Assembly: GCA_023101885.1 (NCBI GenBank)
Contig: JALPQD010000414.1
Coordinates: 1,740,776-1,804,775 of the forward strand
Origin: Typhlomys cinereus
Lineage: Eukaryota; Chordata; Mammalia; Rodentia; Platacanthomyidae
Direction of reading: 5' to 3'
DNA length: 64,000 nt
The notes beneath the pieces were generated by a model. The model saw nothing but the letters and a program-made list of their open reading frames with translations. It was not told the DNA's origin and searched no databases. Below are positions 1 through 11,944 of the stretch, in pieces (the stretch's first letter is position 1; each line of letters begins with the position of its first letter). Position numbers and translations under genes: made by a program.

Positions 1-367
1 GTTGCCTGTAGCTGCTCAGTACGGTAGTTAAGTGGGTGATGGCTGAATGCTGGAGAATTCCTAGAGTCTTTAGTCCAGCCGACAACAACTTGGTGGGTTG
101 GAAGGCTAGAGGGTTGAAGAAACCGGCTGGCCGGAAGGAAGAGCAATTCCCAGCACAGCTGAAATAAAGAATCTGTTCTCTTTAGTGGCTCCTTTTTATA
201 TGATGCAGTACTGGGAGGATCCTATGAGAGCTTTGGAGGTTCTGATAGGATCTAGGGCAGGTACAATCTTATCAAGTGGTCTCAGTTGATCCTTTCCAGA
301 GGTGGTTTCAAGTCCATCTTAATTAATACCGGCTGTGTCAAGTTGACACTCAGGCTTAACTATCACA
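1..367 (-). repeat. 3' LTR of the ERV-L provirus (truncated by the window start)
   Basis: This segment aligns end to end with 6218-6585. Both copies end (+ strand) in ggcttaactatcaca, which is the TGTGATAG start of the LTR on the minus strand. About 83 bp of the distal end lie outside the window. Confidence 0.9.
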
Positions 368-380
368 ATTCCACCCTTTG
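368..380 (-). other. polypurine tract of the ERV-L provirus
   Basis: On the minus strand the sequence abutting the 3' LTR is purine-rich (AAAGGGTGGAAT). This is the usual plus-strand primer position of a retrovirus. The call is from position and composition only. Confidence 0.6.
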
Positions 381-680
381 TCAACTTGACACCAAGTCAC
401 ATTTCCTTAGGCCATTAAAAATCTTCAAATAAAAACAGTAAGATTCATAATTCCACCTAACATAATATAGCTATCCATGTACAACTGCACATGCTTTATG
501 TTTCCAAGATTAATGACAATGCCCCTTGAGAAATGCTTAGTCTTTAGTGTTCCATAACACAATATCATAATGTAGATTATAACATTTCATCACATAACTA
601 CAGATTAACACTATATTACATAACATAAATATCTTCTTAAAGTATGTGCACATGCACAAGTTTATTCTTGACAGTCTAGG

Positions 681-1264
681 CCAGGAGACACAGCAACTAT
701 TCCTTTGAACTGGAAGCTAAGGCTTCCTCCTGGTTATTTTGGACTTCTGATGCCCTTGAGCCAACAGGCTAAGAAAGGAATAACAGTGTTAGGAGGGGTG
801 ATTGCTTCACTCATGGCAATTATAATCCTCGTTTCTGTAACTGGTTACATGGCCTTAGGTGGTATTTATAACTACCTTCTTCTACTACCCATTCTGTATT
901 TCCTCCACCTTCAGCAAGTACTTCCTCAGGTCTTTACCTGGGGTTACTCATACCTTCATTCCTGGAGGATCTGGACCATTTACTGTCTTTCCTGTGTTAG
1001 GTTGCTGTAAATTCCCATTGACCTTAATCACAGGACATGGTAATACCAAGAGACGCCTTAGTGGATCTCCTACTTCCAGACATATTCTTCCTTACCACCA
1101 TTGTGGAGAACCAGTCCAATTTCCCCTTGGTGGTCTGGGTCAATCACCCCTCCTAACACTGTTATTCCTTTCTTAGCCTGTTGGCTCAAGGGCATCAGAA
1201 GTCCAAAATAACCAGGAGGAAGCCTTAGCTTCCAGTTCAAAGGAATAGTTGCCGTGTCTCCTGG
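681..1264. repeat. inverted duplication of 124 bp inside the ERV-L 3' region
   Basis: Positions 681-804 are the reverse complement of 1141-1264 with a single mismatch seen by eye (acagcaac against acggcaac). The arms are separated by 336 bp. The right arm is the sense copy and continues the integrase-end reading frame on the minus strand. The left arm is a backward copy placed further downstream in the provirus. Its identity is far higher than that between the LTRs, so the duplication is later than the proviral insertion. Confidence 0.85.
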
Positions 1265-4190
1265 CAGAAGCATTCCCTGCTCTGGACCCCAAACTTCTAA
1301 GCCAGTAGAACACAGGCTCATGGGAACAGGAAGCAAAAATTTTCCTAAAGAGTCACTATGGGTGATAGTAAGGGGAGCTATTCCCGTTTCCACCCTTTGA
1401 TTCCTGGACCCATGAATCCTGGCTATAAGAGACACAATACCATATATTGGATGCTGGTTTAAGGAATATACTGCTTTCTGGAGAATTCTGCCCCATCCCT
1501 CCAGACTATTACCACCTAAATGATGCCATAATTGTGCCTTTAAAAGGCCATTCCACAGTTCTTTCAAGCAAGCTGCTTCAGGATGGTGGGGAACATGGTA
1601 AAACCAATGAATTCCATGGCCGTGAGACCACTGCCGTACTTTAGCTGTGAAATGAGTTTCCTGGTAAAAAGCAATGCTGTGTGGAATTCCATGACAGTGG
1701 ATAAGGCATTCTATAAGCCCAAGGATGGTAGTCTTGGCAGAAGCATTACGTGCAGGAAAGGCAAATCCATATCCAGAATAAGTATCTATGCCTGTAAGAA
1801 CAAAGCACTGCCCTTTCCATCTTGGAAGTGGTCCAATTTAGTCAACCTGCCACTACGTTGCTGCTTTGTCACCCCGAGGAATATATCAGGGACTCAACAT
1901 TGGTCTCCGCTGCTGGCAGATTTGGCACTCAGCAGCAGCTGTAGCCAGGTCAGCCCTGGTGAGTAGAAGTCCATGTTGTTAAGCCCATGCATAACCTCTA
2001 TCTCTGCCACCATGTCCACTTTGTTCATGAGCCCATTGGGCAATGACAGGAATGACTGGGGAAAGAGGCTGACTGTTCACAGAATGGGTCACTTTATCTA
2101 CCTGATTATTGAATGTTTCTTCTGCTGATGTCATCTTTTGATGAGCATTTACATGAGATATAAATACCTTTATGTCCTTTGCCCATTGGGAGAGATCTAT
2201 CCACATGCTTCTTCCCCAGAAGTCTTTCTCGCCAATTTTCCAATTATGTTCCTTCCAAGTCCCGGACCATCCTGCCAAACCATTGGGTACAGCCCATGAA
2301 TCAGTATACAGTCGCACATCTGGCCATTTTTCCTTCCAGGCAAAGTGTGCAATCATGTGCATTGCCCGAAGTTCTGCCCACTGTGAAAATTTCCCTTCTC
2401 CAATATCCTTTAGGGTTGTTGCAGAAAGGGGTCGTAGCACTGCAGCTGTCCACCTCTGGGTGACACCTGAATAGCGAGCAGAACCGTCCATGAGCCAGGC
2501 CCTAGTCTTCTCTTCTTCAGTCAGCCAATCATAGGGCACACCCTAGGAGGCCATGGGTGCATGCTTGGGAACAAGAATGGCAACAGGCTGAGGAACCACA
2601 GGCATTTGGGCAACTTCTTCATGCAGCTTACTTGTGCCTTCAGGACCCGCTCAGGCCCTGTCTCATATGTACCATTTCCATTTGATAACAGATTGTTGCT
2701 GTGCCCATCCAACTTTATGGCTTACTGGATCAGATAATACCCAACTCATGATGGGTAACTCAGGTCACATGGTAACTTGGTGACCCATTGCAGACGTTCA
2801 GTTTTCACTAAGGCCCAATAACAGGCCGAGTTATTTCTCAAAAGGAAAGTAATTGTCCGTGGATGATGGTAGGGCCTTGCTCCAAAATCCCGAGGGTCTC
2901 CTCTGTGATTCACCAATGGGAGCCTGCCAGAGACTCTAAACAGCATCTCTATCTGCAACAGACACTTCCAATGCCATTTGGTCTGCTGGATCATATGGTC
3001 CAAGTGGCAAGGCAGCCTGTACAGCAGCTTGAACTTGCTGAAGAGCCTTTTCTTGTTCTGGGCCCCACTCAAAGGTGGCAGCTTTCTGAGTTACTTGGTA
3101 TATGGGCCTAAGTAACACACCCAAGTGAGGAATATGCTGCCTCCAAAATCCAAAAAGGCCCACTAAACATTGTGCTTCTTTCTTAGTGGTGGGAGGGGCC
3201 AGGTGCAACAACTTATCCTTTACCTTAGAGGGTATATCTCTACCTGCCCCACACCACTGAACTCCTAGAAATTTTACTGAAGTAGAAAGTCCTTGGATTT
3301 TGGTTGGATTTATTTCCCATCCTCTGTTGCACATATACCTTACCAACAAATCCAAAATGCTTGATATTTCCTGCTCGCTTGGTCTAACCAGCATAATATC
3401 GTCTATATAATGGACCAGTGTGATACCTTGTGGAAGAGACAAGCGATCAAGATCTCTGCGAACCAAGTTATGGCATAGGGCTGGAGAATTAATATACCCT
3501 TGAGGTAACACTGTAAATGTATACTGCTGGCCTTGCCAACTGAAGGCAAATTGCTTCTGATGATCTTTATGAATAGGTATGGAGAAAAAAGCATTTGCAA
3601 AACCAATGGCTGCATACTAAGTACCAGGAGATGTGTTGATCTGCTCAAGCAACGGAACCACATCTGGTACAGCAGCTGCAATGGTAGTCACGACTTGATT
3701 AAGTTTGTGATAATCGACTGTCATTCTCCATGATCCATCTGTCTTCTGTGCAGGCCAAATGGGAGAGTTAAAAGGAGAGGTGGTAGGAACCACCACCCCT
3801 GCATCCTTCAAGTCCTTTATGGTGGCACTGATTTCTGTAATTCCTCCAGGGATAGGATACTCTTTCTGATTCACTATTTTCCTCAGTAGAGGCAATTCTA
3901 AAGGCTTCCATTTGGCCTTCCCAACCATAATTGCCCTTACTCCATATTTCAAGGAACCAATGTGGGGATTCTGCCAACTTCTGAGTATATCTATACCAAT
4001 TATACATTCTGGAGCTGGGGAAATAACCACAGGATGATTTTGGGGACCTACTAGACCTACTGTAAGTCTAACATTAGCCAAAACTCCATCAATCACCTGT
4101 CCTCCATATGCCCCTACTTTAACTGGAGGGCCACGATGCTTTTTAGGGTTTCCTAGAATCAGTCAACTCAGACCCAGTATCTAGTAGACC
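1070..4190 (-). pseudogene. ERV-L pro-pol remnant: protease, reverse transcriptase, RNase H, integrase
   Basis: Broken polyprotein frames lie in order on the minus strand. A protease DTG motif is encoded at 4173-4181. The protease end and start of reverse transcriptase occupy 4096-3617. The reverse-transcriptase core is at 3511-2936, with YIDD encoded at 3398-3409. RNase H is at 2539-1979, with the TDGSAR-like motif altered to MDGSAR and a conserved TDSWA, followed by the HExxGH start of the integrase zinc domain. The integrase C-terminal part is at 1567-1070. Stops and frameshifts separate these blocks, so no full product can be made. Relation to ERV-L is judged from the overall signature; no search was possible. 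Confidence 0.85.
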
Positions 4191-4423
4191 CCAAAATGTC
4201 TGGTTATTTCCTTTCCCCCAATGCACAGTTACTCTAGTGAAAGGCCTTAGATCCCTTTGTGAAAGGACAGGAGAAAGACTAATATTCAAGCTTTTTGCTA
4301 TTGTGCCAAGGTCCTTCCTTAAAGGGACCTGGCCTCCTCTTCATTCAAGGTGTTCTGGATCTGTAAATTGGCTCAGGTCTGGAAATTGGTTGACAGGCTG
4401 TGATTCTCTGCTGCTGTGATGAT

Positions 4424-5964
4424 TCAAGGCAGCTTTTCCTTCATTTCTATTAGAATTTTTCTGCCAAATAAGAACTTTGTAGGCTTCTTATCTATTTTAC
4501 TTTTGGGAACAACATGGTTGATTAGCCAATGCCAAAGGTCTAAGCGAGCGAGACCCTCATAAGTACTGTTCTGTCTATGCTGCACATTATGGTTAGTGTG
4601 CTTACTTTGCCATTGGCGATTCAATGCTGCTACTTGGCCCCTACTACTCCTAGATCTATCTAGGCCTATTGGATTTAAGTCTTCCAACAGGGCGGCAGCA
4701 TCTCCCATTGTTAGTTCTAGAACAAGGAGAAGAGCAATGGTGCTGCCCCTCTCACAATTAATTAAGTACATTTCTGGTAAAAGGCATGTCATTTGGATTC
4801 TGCCATTGAGAATTGGATTTTAAAGAATGAATCCAGTCAAGCATACCAATTTCCCTGAGCCTCCTAATCCCATTGTCAACATTAAACCAAGGAATATCTG
4901 GAATCCCTCGTTCTTTTCTCAGAAGGCCAAACTTTAATAAATACCTCAGCTACCCACTGAAATAAACTCTTGGCACCATTTTTAACTCTGAGTAGCAGTG
5001 TTAAACCTAGAATCTCTACTCAATGGGACCATTTCTGCGAACTCACTTTTATCCAGTTTTATACTCCTTCCACCAGTATCTTACAATCCATTCCCAGGGG
5101 TATTCCCCAGACCACTTCTTAAACGTGTTAGAAAAGTCATGGAGTTCTCTATGGGTATAGTGTTCCTCCTCATGGACAATACTTTCTATTTCACCTTTAG
5201 GAACCTGTTTAGCCTTAAGCCTAGTTATAGGCCTGGAAGCAATCACAGGTGGGCATGCCATAACATCAGCATTTTCTTGAGGCAAAGTCTTTGCTCTTTT
5301 TTCAGACAAATCATGGAGATAGCAACTCTGTAGAGGGTGGGGGTGGGGATTCATTCTCTGCTAAGAGTGGGGAGACCATTTCCTCAGGCGGAATAAATGC
5401 ATCAGAATTTGAGGGTTCAATGTCCTCGTCCTCATCATCAGTTTGGTCTTCCCACACATCAGCATCCCACTTTTCAGGATCCCACTCTTTGCCAATCAGT
5501 TCTTTTACTTTAACCACTGATACCTTTTGAGGCTGGGATTTTAATTTACATTGTAACTCAGCCAATCTAATAATCAGAATTTGGGTTTGATTTTCTGCAA
5601 TTTGAGCTCTATTGCTACTGGAGAGAAGATTCTCTTCTAGGGCACACTTAGAAACTTCTAAGTTGTTTATGCACATTTGGAGCTGGGCAATTTCACCTGT
5701 AAAGTCTTTCCTTTCCAGAGTTGCTTCTAGGTCACACTTAGAGGCATCCAGATTGTTTACATGCTTTCTGAGTTGGATATTTTTGTGCCTGAGGTTTTCC
5801 TTATCATTTTGAATTTTATCAAGAGATGCCTTTAGCAACCAACCAGCATCATTGTTTTCCTTATTTTTACTCATATTGTCAAAAGTTTTATATATTAAAT
5901 CACCAAGCTCCTCACTCCTCATAAGAGGTGAATCTGGACTGTCCAACACACCTATCTTCACCAA
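4424..5964 (-). pseudogene. ERV-L gag remnant
   Basis: Three overlapping or adjacent minus-strand frames (5964-5311, 5354-5049, 4792-4424) together cover a gag-like region. The first, 217 residues, has an acidic N-terminus, a long heptad-rich stretch (about residues 40-150) and an acidic C-terminal part, as in ERV-L gag. The frame is broken near 5311-5354 and again before 4792. Gag would form the particle core; this copy is not intact. Confidence 0.7.
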
Positions 5965-6111
5965 TTTTCAGAAGAGTTCACTCCAAATATTAACTTTCTC
6001 CTTACTGCCAGGGCAGTCTTTAGTAGCTGGTGGTTTGATTGTGTTGGAGAGCCAACTCCAGATGTCACCAAATCTGTTAGCGAAATTCATTTTTATAATT
6101 CTGTTTCTCTA

Positions 6112-6130
6112 GAACCACTCCTGGTACCGC
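6112..6130 (-). other. primer-binding site, tRNA-Leu type
   Basis: Just inside the 5' LTR the minus strand reads GGTACCAGGAGTGG. This resembles the complement of a tRNA-Leu 3' end, the primer type known for ERV-L elements. The first bases are slightly diverged and lie a few bases from the LTR edge. Confidence 0.65.
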
Positions 6131-6134
6131 AATC

Positions 6135-6585
6135 TGTATTAGTCAGGTTCTGTAGAGATGCAGAATTGACACAATGAGTATGAGTCAGCTTTCAATATGG
6201 CTGAGGTAGTCTAACGATGGCTGCCAGTAGCTGCTCAGTTCCGTACTCAAGTGGGTGATGGCTGAATGCTGGAGAATTCCTAGAGTCTTTAGTCCAGCTA
6301 ACAACAACTTGGTGGGTTGGAAGGCTAGAGGTTTGAAGAAACCAGCCGGCTGGAAGGAAGAGTGATTCCCAGCACAGCTGCAACAAAGAATCTGTTCTCT
6401 TTGGTGGCTCCTTTTTATATGATGCAGTACTGGGAGGATCCTATGAGAGCTTTGGAGGTTCTGATAGGATCTAGGGTGGGTACAATCCTATCAGGTGGTC
6501 TCAGTTGATCCTTTTCAGAGGTGGTCTCAGCCCATCTTAGTTAATACCGGCTGTGTCAAGTTGACACCCAGGCTTAACTATCACA
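6135..6585 (-). repeat. 5' LTR of the ERV-L provirus
   Basis: The 451-bp LTR is bounded by TGTGATAG... and ...CTAATACA on the minus strand. A TATA-like box (ATATAAAAAG) sits at about 6412-6421, roughly 165 nt into the LTR, placing the promoter there. It pairs with the partial LTR at 1-367. Confidence 0.9.
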
Positions 6586-6599
6586 TCAGAATTCTGAAG

Positions 6600-7371
6600 T
6601 TTTTTGGTTTTTCCCCATTCTTTTATTTATTTTTAATATTACATACATGAATATAGTGAATTTATAATATTTTCAATTTTCACCCCTTAGTCCCAAATCC
6701 CATCCTGCCTCCTTTTCCCCTTACAATCCTTCATCTCCCCTGACAGTCTCCCTCTTATTTCATCTTTTTGCCTATGCAGCCCATTGTGTTTCACCTAGTT
6801 TGTCTTTGATGACATATGCCTGACATGCTTTATGCCCCAGCAAGTCTCATAGATCAGTGGGTGTACCATTGAGGAAAGCATCCTCCTTTTCATCCCCATC
6901 AACTTTAGTCCTCCTCTGTCTTTCAGAGAGGTGCAGATCTTCTTGAGCTCCTTCTACTTTCATGGTGAGGTGTTGTGACAGATCCCATGCAATTTTTGCC
7001 AAAATATACATATCTGTCATGAATCTCATATATCATAACTCTGTCATGTCCAGGAAATAATGTTTGACCCACTACTGTCTCACTTCAGGGTCTTACAATC
7101 TTAATGCCCTCTCTTCTTTGATGCTCCCTGAGTCTTAAGGTGGGGGTAAGAATTTTAAATATATTTTAACTGTGCTAAAATGAAGCCAGGCCAGTGCCCC
7201 TTCTTGGGAATATAGAAAAAAATCTGTTTCCTTGCTTTTTCCAGGTTCTAAAGGCTGCCCATGTTATGTATTCTTAGCTCCTTTCTCCATCAACAGCTTT
7301 GACATTCTTTTCTCTTTGACTTCCATTCCTGTGCTTAATGCTTGTTCTTTCTGATATTTACTATTTTATCT
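6600..7371. other. no gene recognised; AT-rich intronic DNA
   Basis: This stretch lies between the provirus and a SINE, inside the presumed intron upstream of the exon at 7890. The part around 6605-6730 has the T-rich then C-rich look of an old, antisense L1 3' end, but it is too diverged to be sure. Nothing else was recognised. Confidence 0.4.
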
Positions 7372-7572
7372 TTTTAAATTTTTACATCAGAGAGAGAATA
7401 TGAAGGTGCATGCAGGTATACCATACCATGTCACGTGAGTGTGGGTAGAGATCTATCAGAGGCTAGTTTTCAGAAGTCAGCTTTCTCCTACCACGTGGGT
7501 TTCTGGGTATTGAATTCAGGGTGCCACTTTGTGAACAGGCACCTTACCCACTTAGCTATCTCACTGGCCCTA
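7372..7572 (-). mobile_element. B2/B3-type tRNA-derived SINE
   Basis: On the minus strand it starts gggccagtgagatagct, followed by a B-box-like ttcaatacc. It runs through an acccacgtggt block and ends in an AT-rich tail at 7372. This is the layout of rodent B2/B3 SINEs. It is diverged and sits in the intron before the exon at 7890. Confidence 0.75.
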
Positions 7573-7889
7573 CTACTGCATCTTGACCAGAATCTTTGTG
7601 GGTTACATTGGTCCCCTACACACAAACTTGAAAAATCTTTCTATCTCAACATTCTTAATTCTGTTAGCAAAAACAGATGAATGATGACAGTTCACAGACG
7701 ATTTGGAGCAAGCATTATTAAACCTACCTCCATTAGTATTTATAAGAGTTTCTGTAGTATGAATTTGTAGTCATTTTGATTTTATTTAGTGTTTAAAATT
7801 TCAGAAATGGCAGTAACTTTCCACCCATGAAGAATGATTTATTTCCCATTCATAATTTTATAATTCTGAAGTATTTTTAATATCTTCAG

Positions 7890-8460
7890 AGTATGAAAGA
7901 ATTTTCACTTTGCTTGAAGAAGTTCAAGGATCTCTAGAAATGAAGAAACAATTTGTTGAATTTACCATCAAAGAAGCTGCAAGGTGGGTACAAAGGAGAT
8001 GGCTTCAGGCTACTATCTTTTTTGTTTTGTTTTGTTTTTCTTTGTTTTATTTTAGATCCAGGACAAAAAGAATAGAATAGGCTTGGACTTAATTTACTCA
8101 AGCACTGGTCCTCATTCAGAGTTAAGGTAACATTCAATTGTTTGAATATTATCTTAGTCCAGTGCGTTCATTCCAGGGTAATGTGAGCTTGGGCCTTGAG
8201 TTGGCACTCTTAGTATTTGCTAAACTGTGGCTTTTAGTGAGGACAAATTTTATATTCCCTTTAGATTGCAAGCTTCATTGCGTCTACTGGCCAACATCTT
8301 GGACATCATAAATCTTTCAGGTGTCTTATAATTAACATTTCTTTCTATTTTCAGGTTTAAACGACGAGTCTTAATTCAGCAACTTGAGGAGGTACTAGAA
8401 AGAATAAATCTTTCCCTTTCCAATAATGCTAATCACACCAACAGCAGTTCATCGTGCTAA
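7890..8460 (+). CDS. INTS6/INTS6L/SAGE1-family protein, C-terminal coding exons (copy 1)
   Basis: Two exons are joined: 7890-7983 (94 nt) and 8355-8460. Acceptors are cttcag at 7889 and tttcag at 8354; the donor is gtgggt at 7984. Read with the incoming split codon, exon one gives [15 protein letters not shown]... through FTIKEAAR. Exon two begins [12 protein letters not shown] and ends NSSSSC at a TAA (8458-8460). This matches the conserved C-terminal module of integrator subunit 6 and its X-linked relatives INTS6L and SAGE1. INTS6 proteins belong to the nuclear Integrator complex that acts on RNA polymerase II transcripts. The short C-terminal tail seems closest to INTS6L, but this is from memory. 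Earlier exons must lie left of the window, beyond the ERV-L. Both exons are open. Confidence 0.8.
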
Positions 8461-9300
8461 TGCACAGACAAGGGTAGAAGAAAGGACGCGATTTCTTTGC
8501 TGTACCATGAGCCGGGGTGTGAGTTTTCTAGAATATTTGAGTGAAGGGAATGACCTTACCTAAGGTCAAGAGCAAGCACTTGACTAGAGATTTGAATGAT
8601 TATCTGGAAATGAAAGTTGGGCTTTTCGCCTTAAGAATTGTGGTTGAAAGTATTATTGTTTTGTTTGCTGTTTTCTTTTCCAGCGGAGAAAAGTGATGTT
8701 GCTAAAGCAGCAATCTAAATTCCTAAAACGCTGCTGTCGCTACCATAGATGATGAAGTTCAGTAACTTGAATGCTGTCACTGCACACATTTTTCAGAGTC
8801 GAGTTGGGGCCACTTCCAATTACAGCACTCTTTGCTGTTCTCACCATGTCCCATAGAAAGAATAAACTTATGAACTGAAGTTCTAATCTCGTGTACTGAA
8901 CAAAATTTCCAACAATTCCTAGCTGTGCCTTTTAAACCATGCAATATTCAGGATAGTTTTAATCAGAGTATAAAGCTGCTATTTAGATAATGTTATTTCT
9001 CTCTGGGAAGGGGCAGGGAGAGTCTCCAAGAAATCTACCTCCAATGCTCTTCCATTTTGTCTAGACATTGCAAAGTATACCTAAGGCTGCACTACCCTCT
9101 GACGTTTGTTCTTGCATGTGACGAAAGTCTTCAGGTAAACTTGTGCATTTTGTGCTTTGGAAGCGTTAAAAGACAAAAATACTGTGTATATTTTCTTTAA
9201 TGTTTATACTAAAGTTTATATGGAGCAGTATTATTATGTTTGTATTTGTAAAAATGTAAATGTTGAAAGAGATTTTCACTTTGCATATATGAAATAAAAG
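8461..9300 (+). other. 3'UTR of INTS6-family copy 1, with a probable 3'UTR intron
   Basis: After the stop codon comes a good donor (gtgagt at 8519). A pyrimidine-rich stretch ends in ttttccag at 8683, consistent with a 165-bp intron wholly in the 3'UTR. The terminal part carries two AATAAA signals (8861-8866 and 9293-9298). The second sits in a context typical of a real 3' end. Splicing here is predicted, not shown. Confidence 0.55.
9293..9298 (+). terminator. poly(A) signal AATAAA of copy 1
   Basis: A canonical hexamer about 830 nt past the stop codon, followed by T-rich and GT-containing sequence. The earlier hexamer at 8861-8866 could give a shorter transcript. Confidence 0.6.
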
Positions 9301-9726
9301 CATTTTATTGGTTTTCACAAGTTCATTCATAATACTTTCTCACTTGCCTGTCTCTTGTGATATTATTCTGTTCAGAATGATAGTGTACCCTAGCAAGCAA
9401 ACTAAGTTGTGAACAAAAGGAGTTCAACTTCCAAATATCACTCACAGCACTAAGTGGTGTTAGTAGAAGGGTTCTGTGGTAGAGGGCAGAACTTCCCAGA
9501 TACCATTAAGATGGGAAATGACGGTCAGAATCAAGGTGATTGGAACTCTGAAATATAGTCAAAGATTTAACACAGCACCCAAAATGAATACTAAATAATG
9601 AGAAAAAACTATGGAAGCATGTTAGGAGAGCTTTGTGGTATTTCAGATTATACTTGTCCACCCTTTCCATGACATAGTCATATTTTGAAGATGGCATAGT
9701 AACTGGATTGAACACACAAACACTTT

Positions 9727-10069
9727 TTTTTATTAATACATTTTTTATTATTACTTCAGCTCATACAAACTTAATAGGTACACCAGTTCCCTCCCTCCCT
9801 CCTCCTCCCCCAACCCCCTGCTCCCCCTCCCCTCACCCCTCCCTCCCCATCCCCCTGTGCCTCCCGCCCCAATTCCCTGAGTCCTTTCTTGTGCATGCCT
9901 GACTCTCCTCTGGGCCCTCCTCTCCGATGACGTACAAGGACCCAGTGGCATTTCCCAGAAACCTTTCCTGTGTTCCCATTAAGCATAGGAACACTACTGT
10001 GGCTGTCAATCCCTTGCCTCCAAGGATCTTGGTGCCTTTAGCAGATGCTAGACTTTGTGAGGTCAATAG
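9727..10069 (-). mobile_element. 5'-truncated L1 3' end (A)
   Basis: Minus-strand L1 3'UTR tail: A-rich end, the terminal taagtttgtatgagc signature, and a G-rich polypurine block (C-rich on +). It is flanked by a perfect 19-bp target-site duplication, ttgaacacacaaacacttt, at 9708-9726 and 10070-10088. Confidence 0.92.
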
Positions 10070-10387
10070 TTGAACACACAAACACTTTGAATCAATTAGC
10101 TTAGGTCTCAAACAGCTGAAGGCAAACACAGAGAAAGAACTAAATCATACTGGAAGAAAGATGCATTAAATAAAGTTAATATGAACATATAAACATGATA
10201 AAAGGGAGCCAGATAGAAATTCTAGACCTGTCCATTTTAAGGACTGAAATGGGAAATTCTCTGAAAGGGTTCCATAGCAGATTTGGGCAGACAGAGATAA
10301 AAAAAAATCTGTGAATTCAAAGATGGGTTGATTGAAGTTATTCAGCATAAGGAGCAGAAAGAAAATGGGTTTAAGGAAAATAAAAAG

Positions 10388-10475
10388 AATGGAGGATAAA
10401 GCTCAGTGGTAAGAGTGCTCACAAGCCTGAAACCCTGAGATCAATGCCCCAGCACCACAGAAAAACAAACAGACC
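10388..10475 (+). mobile_element. ID SINE
   Basis: A tRNA-like head (gaggataaagctcagtggtaagagtgct ... gatcaatgccccagcacc) is followed by an A-rich tail. This is the ID/BC1 pattern. Confidence 0.75.
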
Positions 10476-10699
10476 TTAATATATTCTTTTTAGCCCATGG
10501 GGCACAGTCAAGCATGACAGTGTAGACACAATAGGATATCTGAGAGGCAGGAGGTAGCTCATCACAGGTGTAAATCAACCAAAGGACCTGTGGTAGAAAA
10601 CAAGTTGCTTAGAAATGTTATGACTTAAATAGACACTTGGATTTAAAGAAAGTTAGGGTGAAAGCAACAGGGCTAGGAACACCCTGGAAGGCAAATAAG

Positions 10700-11150
10700 A
10701 GGACATAGTAATTAGCAGCTAGCTAGACACCTGCAAGGTTTATAACAAGCAGGCCAATAATATCAGATAGTCAAAGTCATCAGTCAACAAGACAGATGTT
10801 AGAGATGGACAGAGGGGGGTCTTAAGTCACCCCTCCCTGTGTCGGTATATGAACAACAGGGCAGGATCATCTTTCTGGTTGGAACAGGGAACATGCAGAG
10901 AAAATGTGGACTTTCCATTGTCTTGGCCATTGGCAGTCCAGAGCCATCTCAATACAGATGACTTCAGCCTTTGTCCAGTTTCTGCTACAGTCTTATAAAA
11001 ATTCCCAAGACAAAAAAGTTCAAAGGAACTCCTCCCACTCTCAGATAAACTTACTTTCCTTAATTTCTCCTAATAAAGCTTGCTTCAGCTTTATTTACTC
11101 CCACGAGTGTGTCTTTTCAATCTTCACTGGCACGAGAGACAACCAACTTA
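10700..11150 (+). repeat. LTR-like sequence, unassigned
   Basis: A TATA-like cttataaaaa at about 10992, aataaagcttgctt near 11074 and a following TC-rich stretch resemble the U3-R-U5 layout of a retroviral LTR on the + strand. The ends and family could not be fixed and no internal region follows. Confidence 0.4.
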
Positions 11151-11940
11151 AGAGTCACTGTTTCGGACTGCTGTGTCCAGGAACTCACTGCAATGAGACT
11201 TGTCCTTACCAGACATGTATAATGACTGACATATCAACATGTCCCATAAACTACAAGGAACTCAAGAGAGATATGAACACACAGTGGAAACTTTAGGGAC
11301 TAGAGCTGGATGAGTGAAGGGAAATGCCCCTATCAGTAGGGTGACCTAAGGAGGGACAACTTGGTTTGCCACAGAGGTCTGATCTCCTACAAGAGTAGAC
11401 AAGCCAGAGGGAACCCTGGGGTCCATAGAAGTAGCCAGCAGGAGGGTAGGAGGGAGTGGGATGGATTAATGAAGGAAAGGGAGGGGAAATGGAGGGAAGC
11501 AGGGAAGAGAGATAAGTACTTATTATGATTGTAAAACTAAAACAAAAAAATCACTGTCTCAGGTTGACTTTTGATGGCTATTGAGTTCAACACCTTAAGG
11601 TCTTGGTTAAATACAATCAGGCAGAAAAAGGTCCCATTGATCTCAAAACTGTAGCACCTAGGAAAGCCGAGACATGATGTGAATAATGCAGAAACATTAA
11701 TTGCAAATTTACAAACTTAATAATAGACCTGTATCTGTATACATGAAAAAAGACAAGGAACTGCAAAGCAGATAAACTCTGAAATCCACCGACAGATTTA
11801 TAATCAAACCATCAAAAGGCAAAGAAAATCCCCAAAGCACCCAGAGCTGCTAGTTGCATATTGAGAACGCTACACTAAGCAACAGTTGATGGAAAGGCAA
11901 AAACAATACAGTGACATTTAAAGAGCTTTAAAAAAAAAGT
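11151..11940. other. unassigned repeat-like DNA without a gene
   Basis: Around 11440-11540 there is a purine-rich GGGA-type block followed by an A-rich end. It could be the 3' end of an old L1 on the + strand. The remainder shows no coding or structural signal that I recognise. Confidence 0.35.
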
Positions 11941-11944
11941 TATT

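Larger units (their letters stand above)
1..6585 (-). mobile_element. ERV-L (class III) endogenous retrovirus provirus, degenerate
   Basis: The provirus is read on the minus strand. A 5' LTR lies at the right (6135-6585) and a 3' LTR at the left (1-367, cut by the window edge). Internal order on the minus strand is primer site, gag with a coiled coil, protease, reverse transcriptase with YIDD, RNase H, integrase, then a short tail before the polypurine tract. No env frame is visible, as is usual for ERV-L. The frames are broken many times. By eye the two LTRs differ at roughly 25 of about 360 aligned positions, so the insertion is not recent. The left target-site duplication is outside the window and could not be checked. 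Family assignment rests on the gag/pol signature and the Leu-type primer site. Confidence 0.9.

Noticed and set aside
1..1060. Possible envelope gene of the provirus
   Set aside because: The space downstream of integrase is short, partly an inverted duplicate, and no surface or transmembrane pattern is visible; ERV-L elements normally lack env.
9751..10129. Gly/Arg-rich frames on the minus strand
   Set aside because: They are translations of the L1 3'UTR G-rich block and recur at every L1 3' end in the window.
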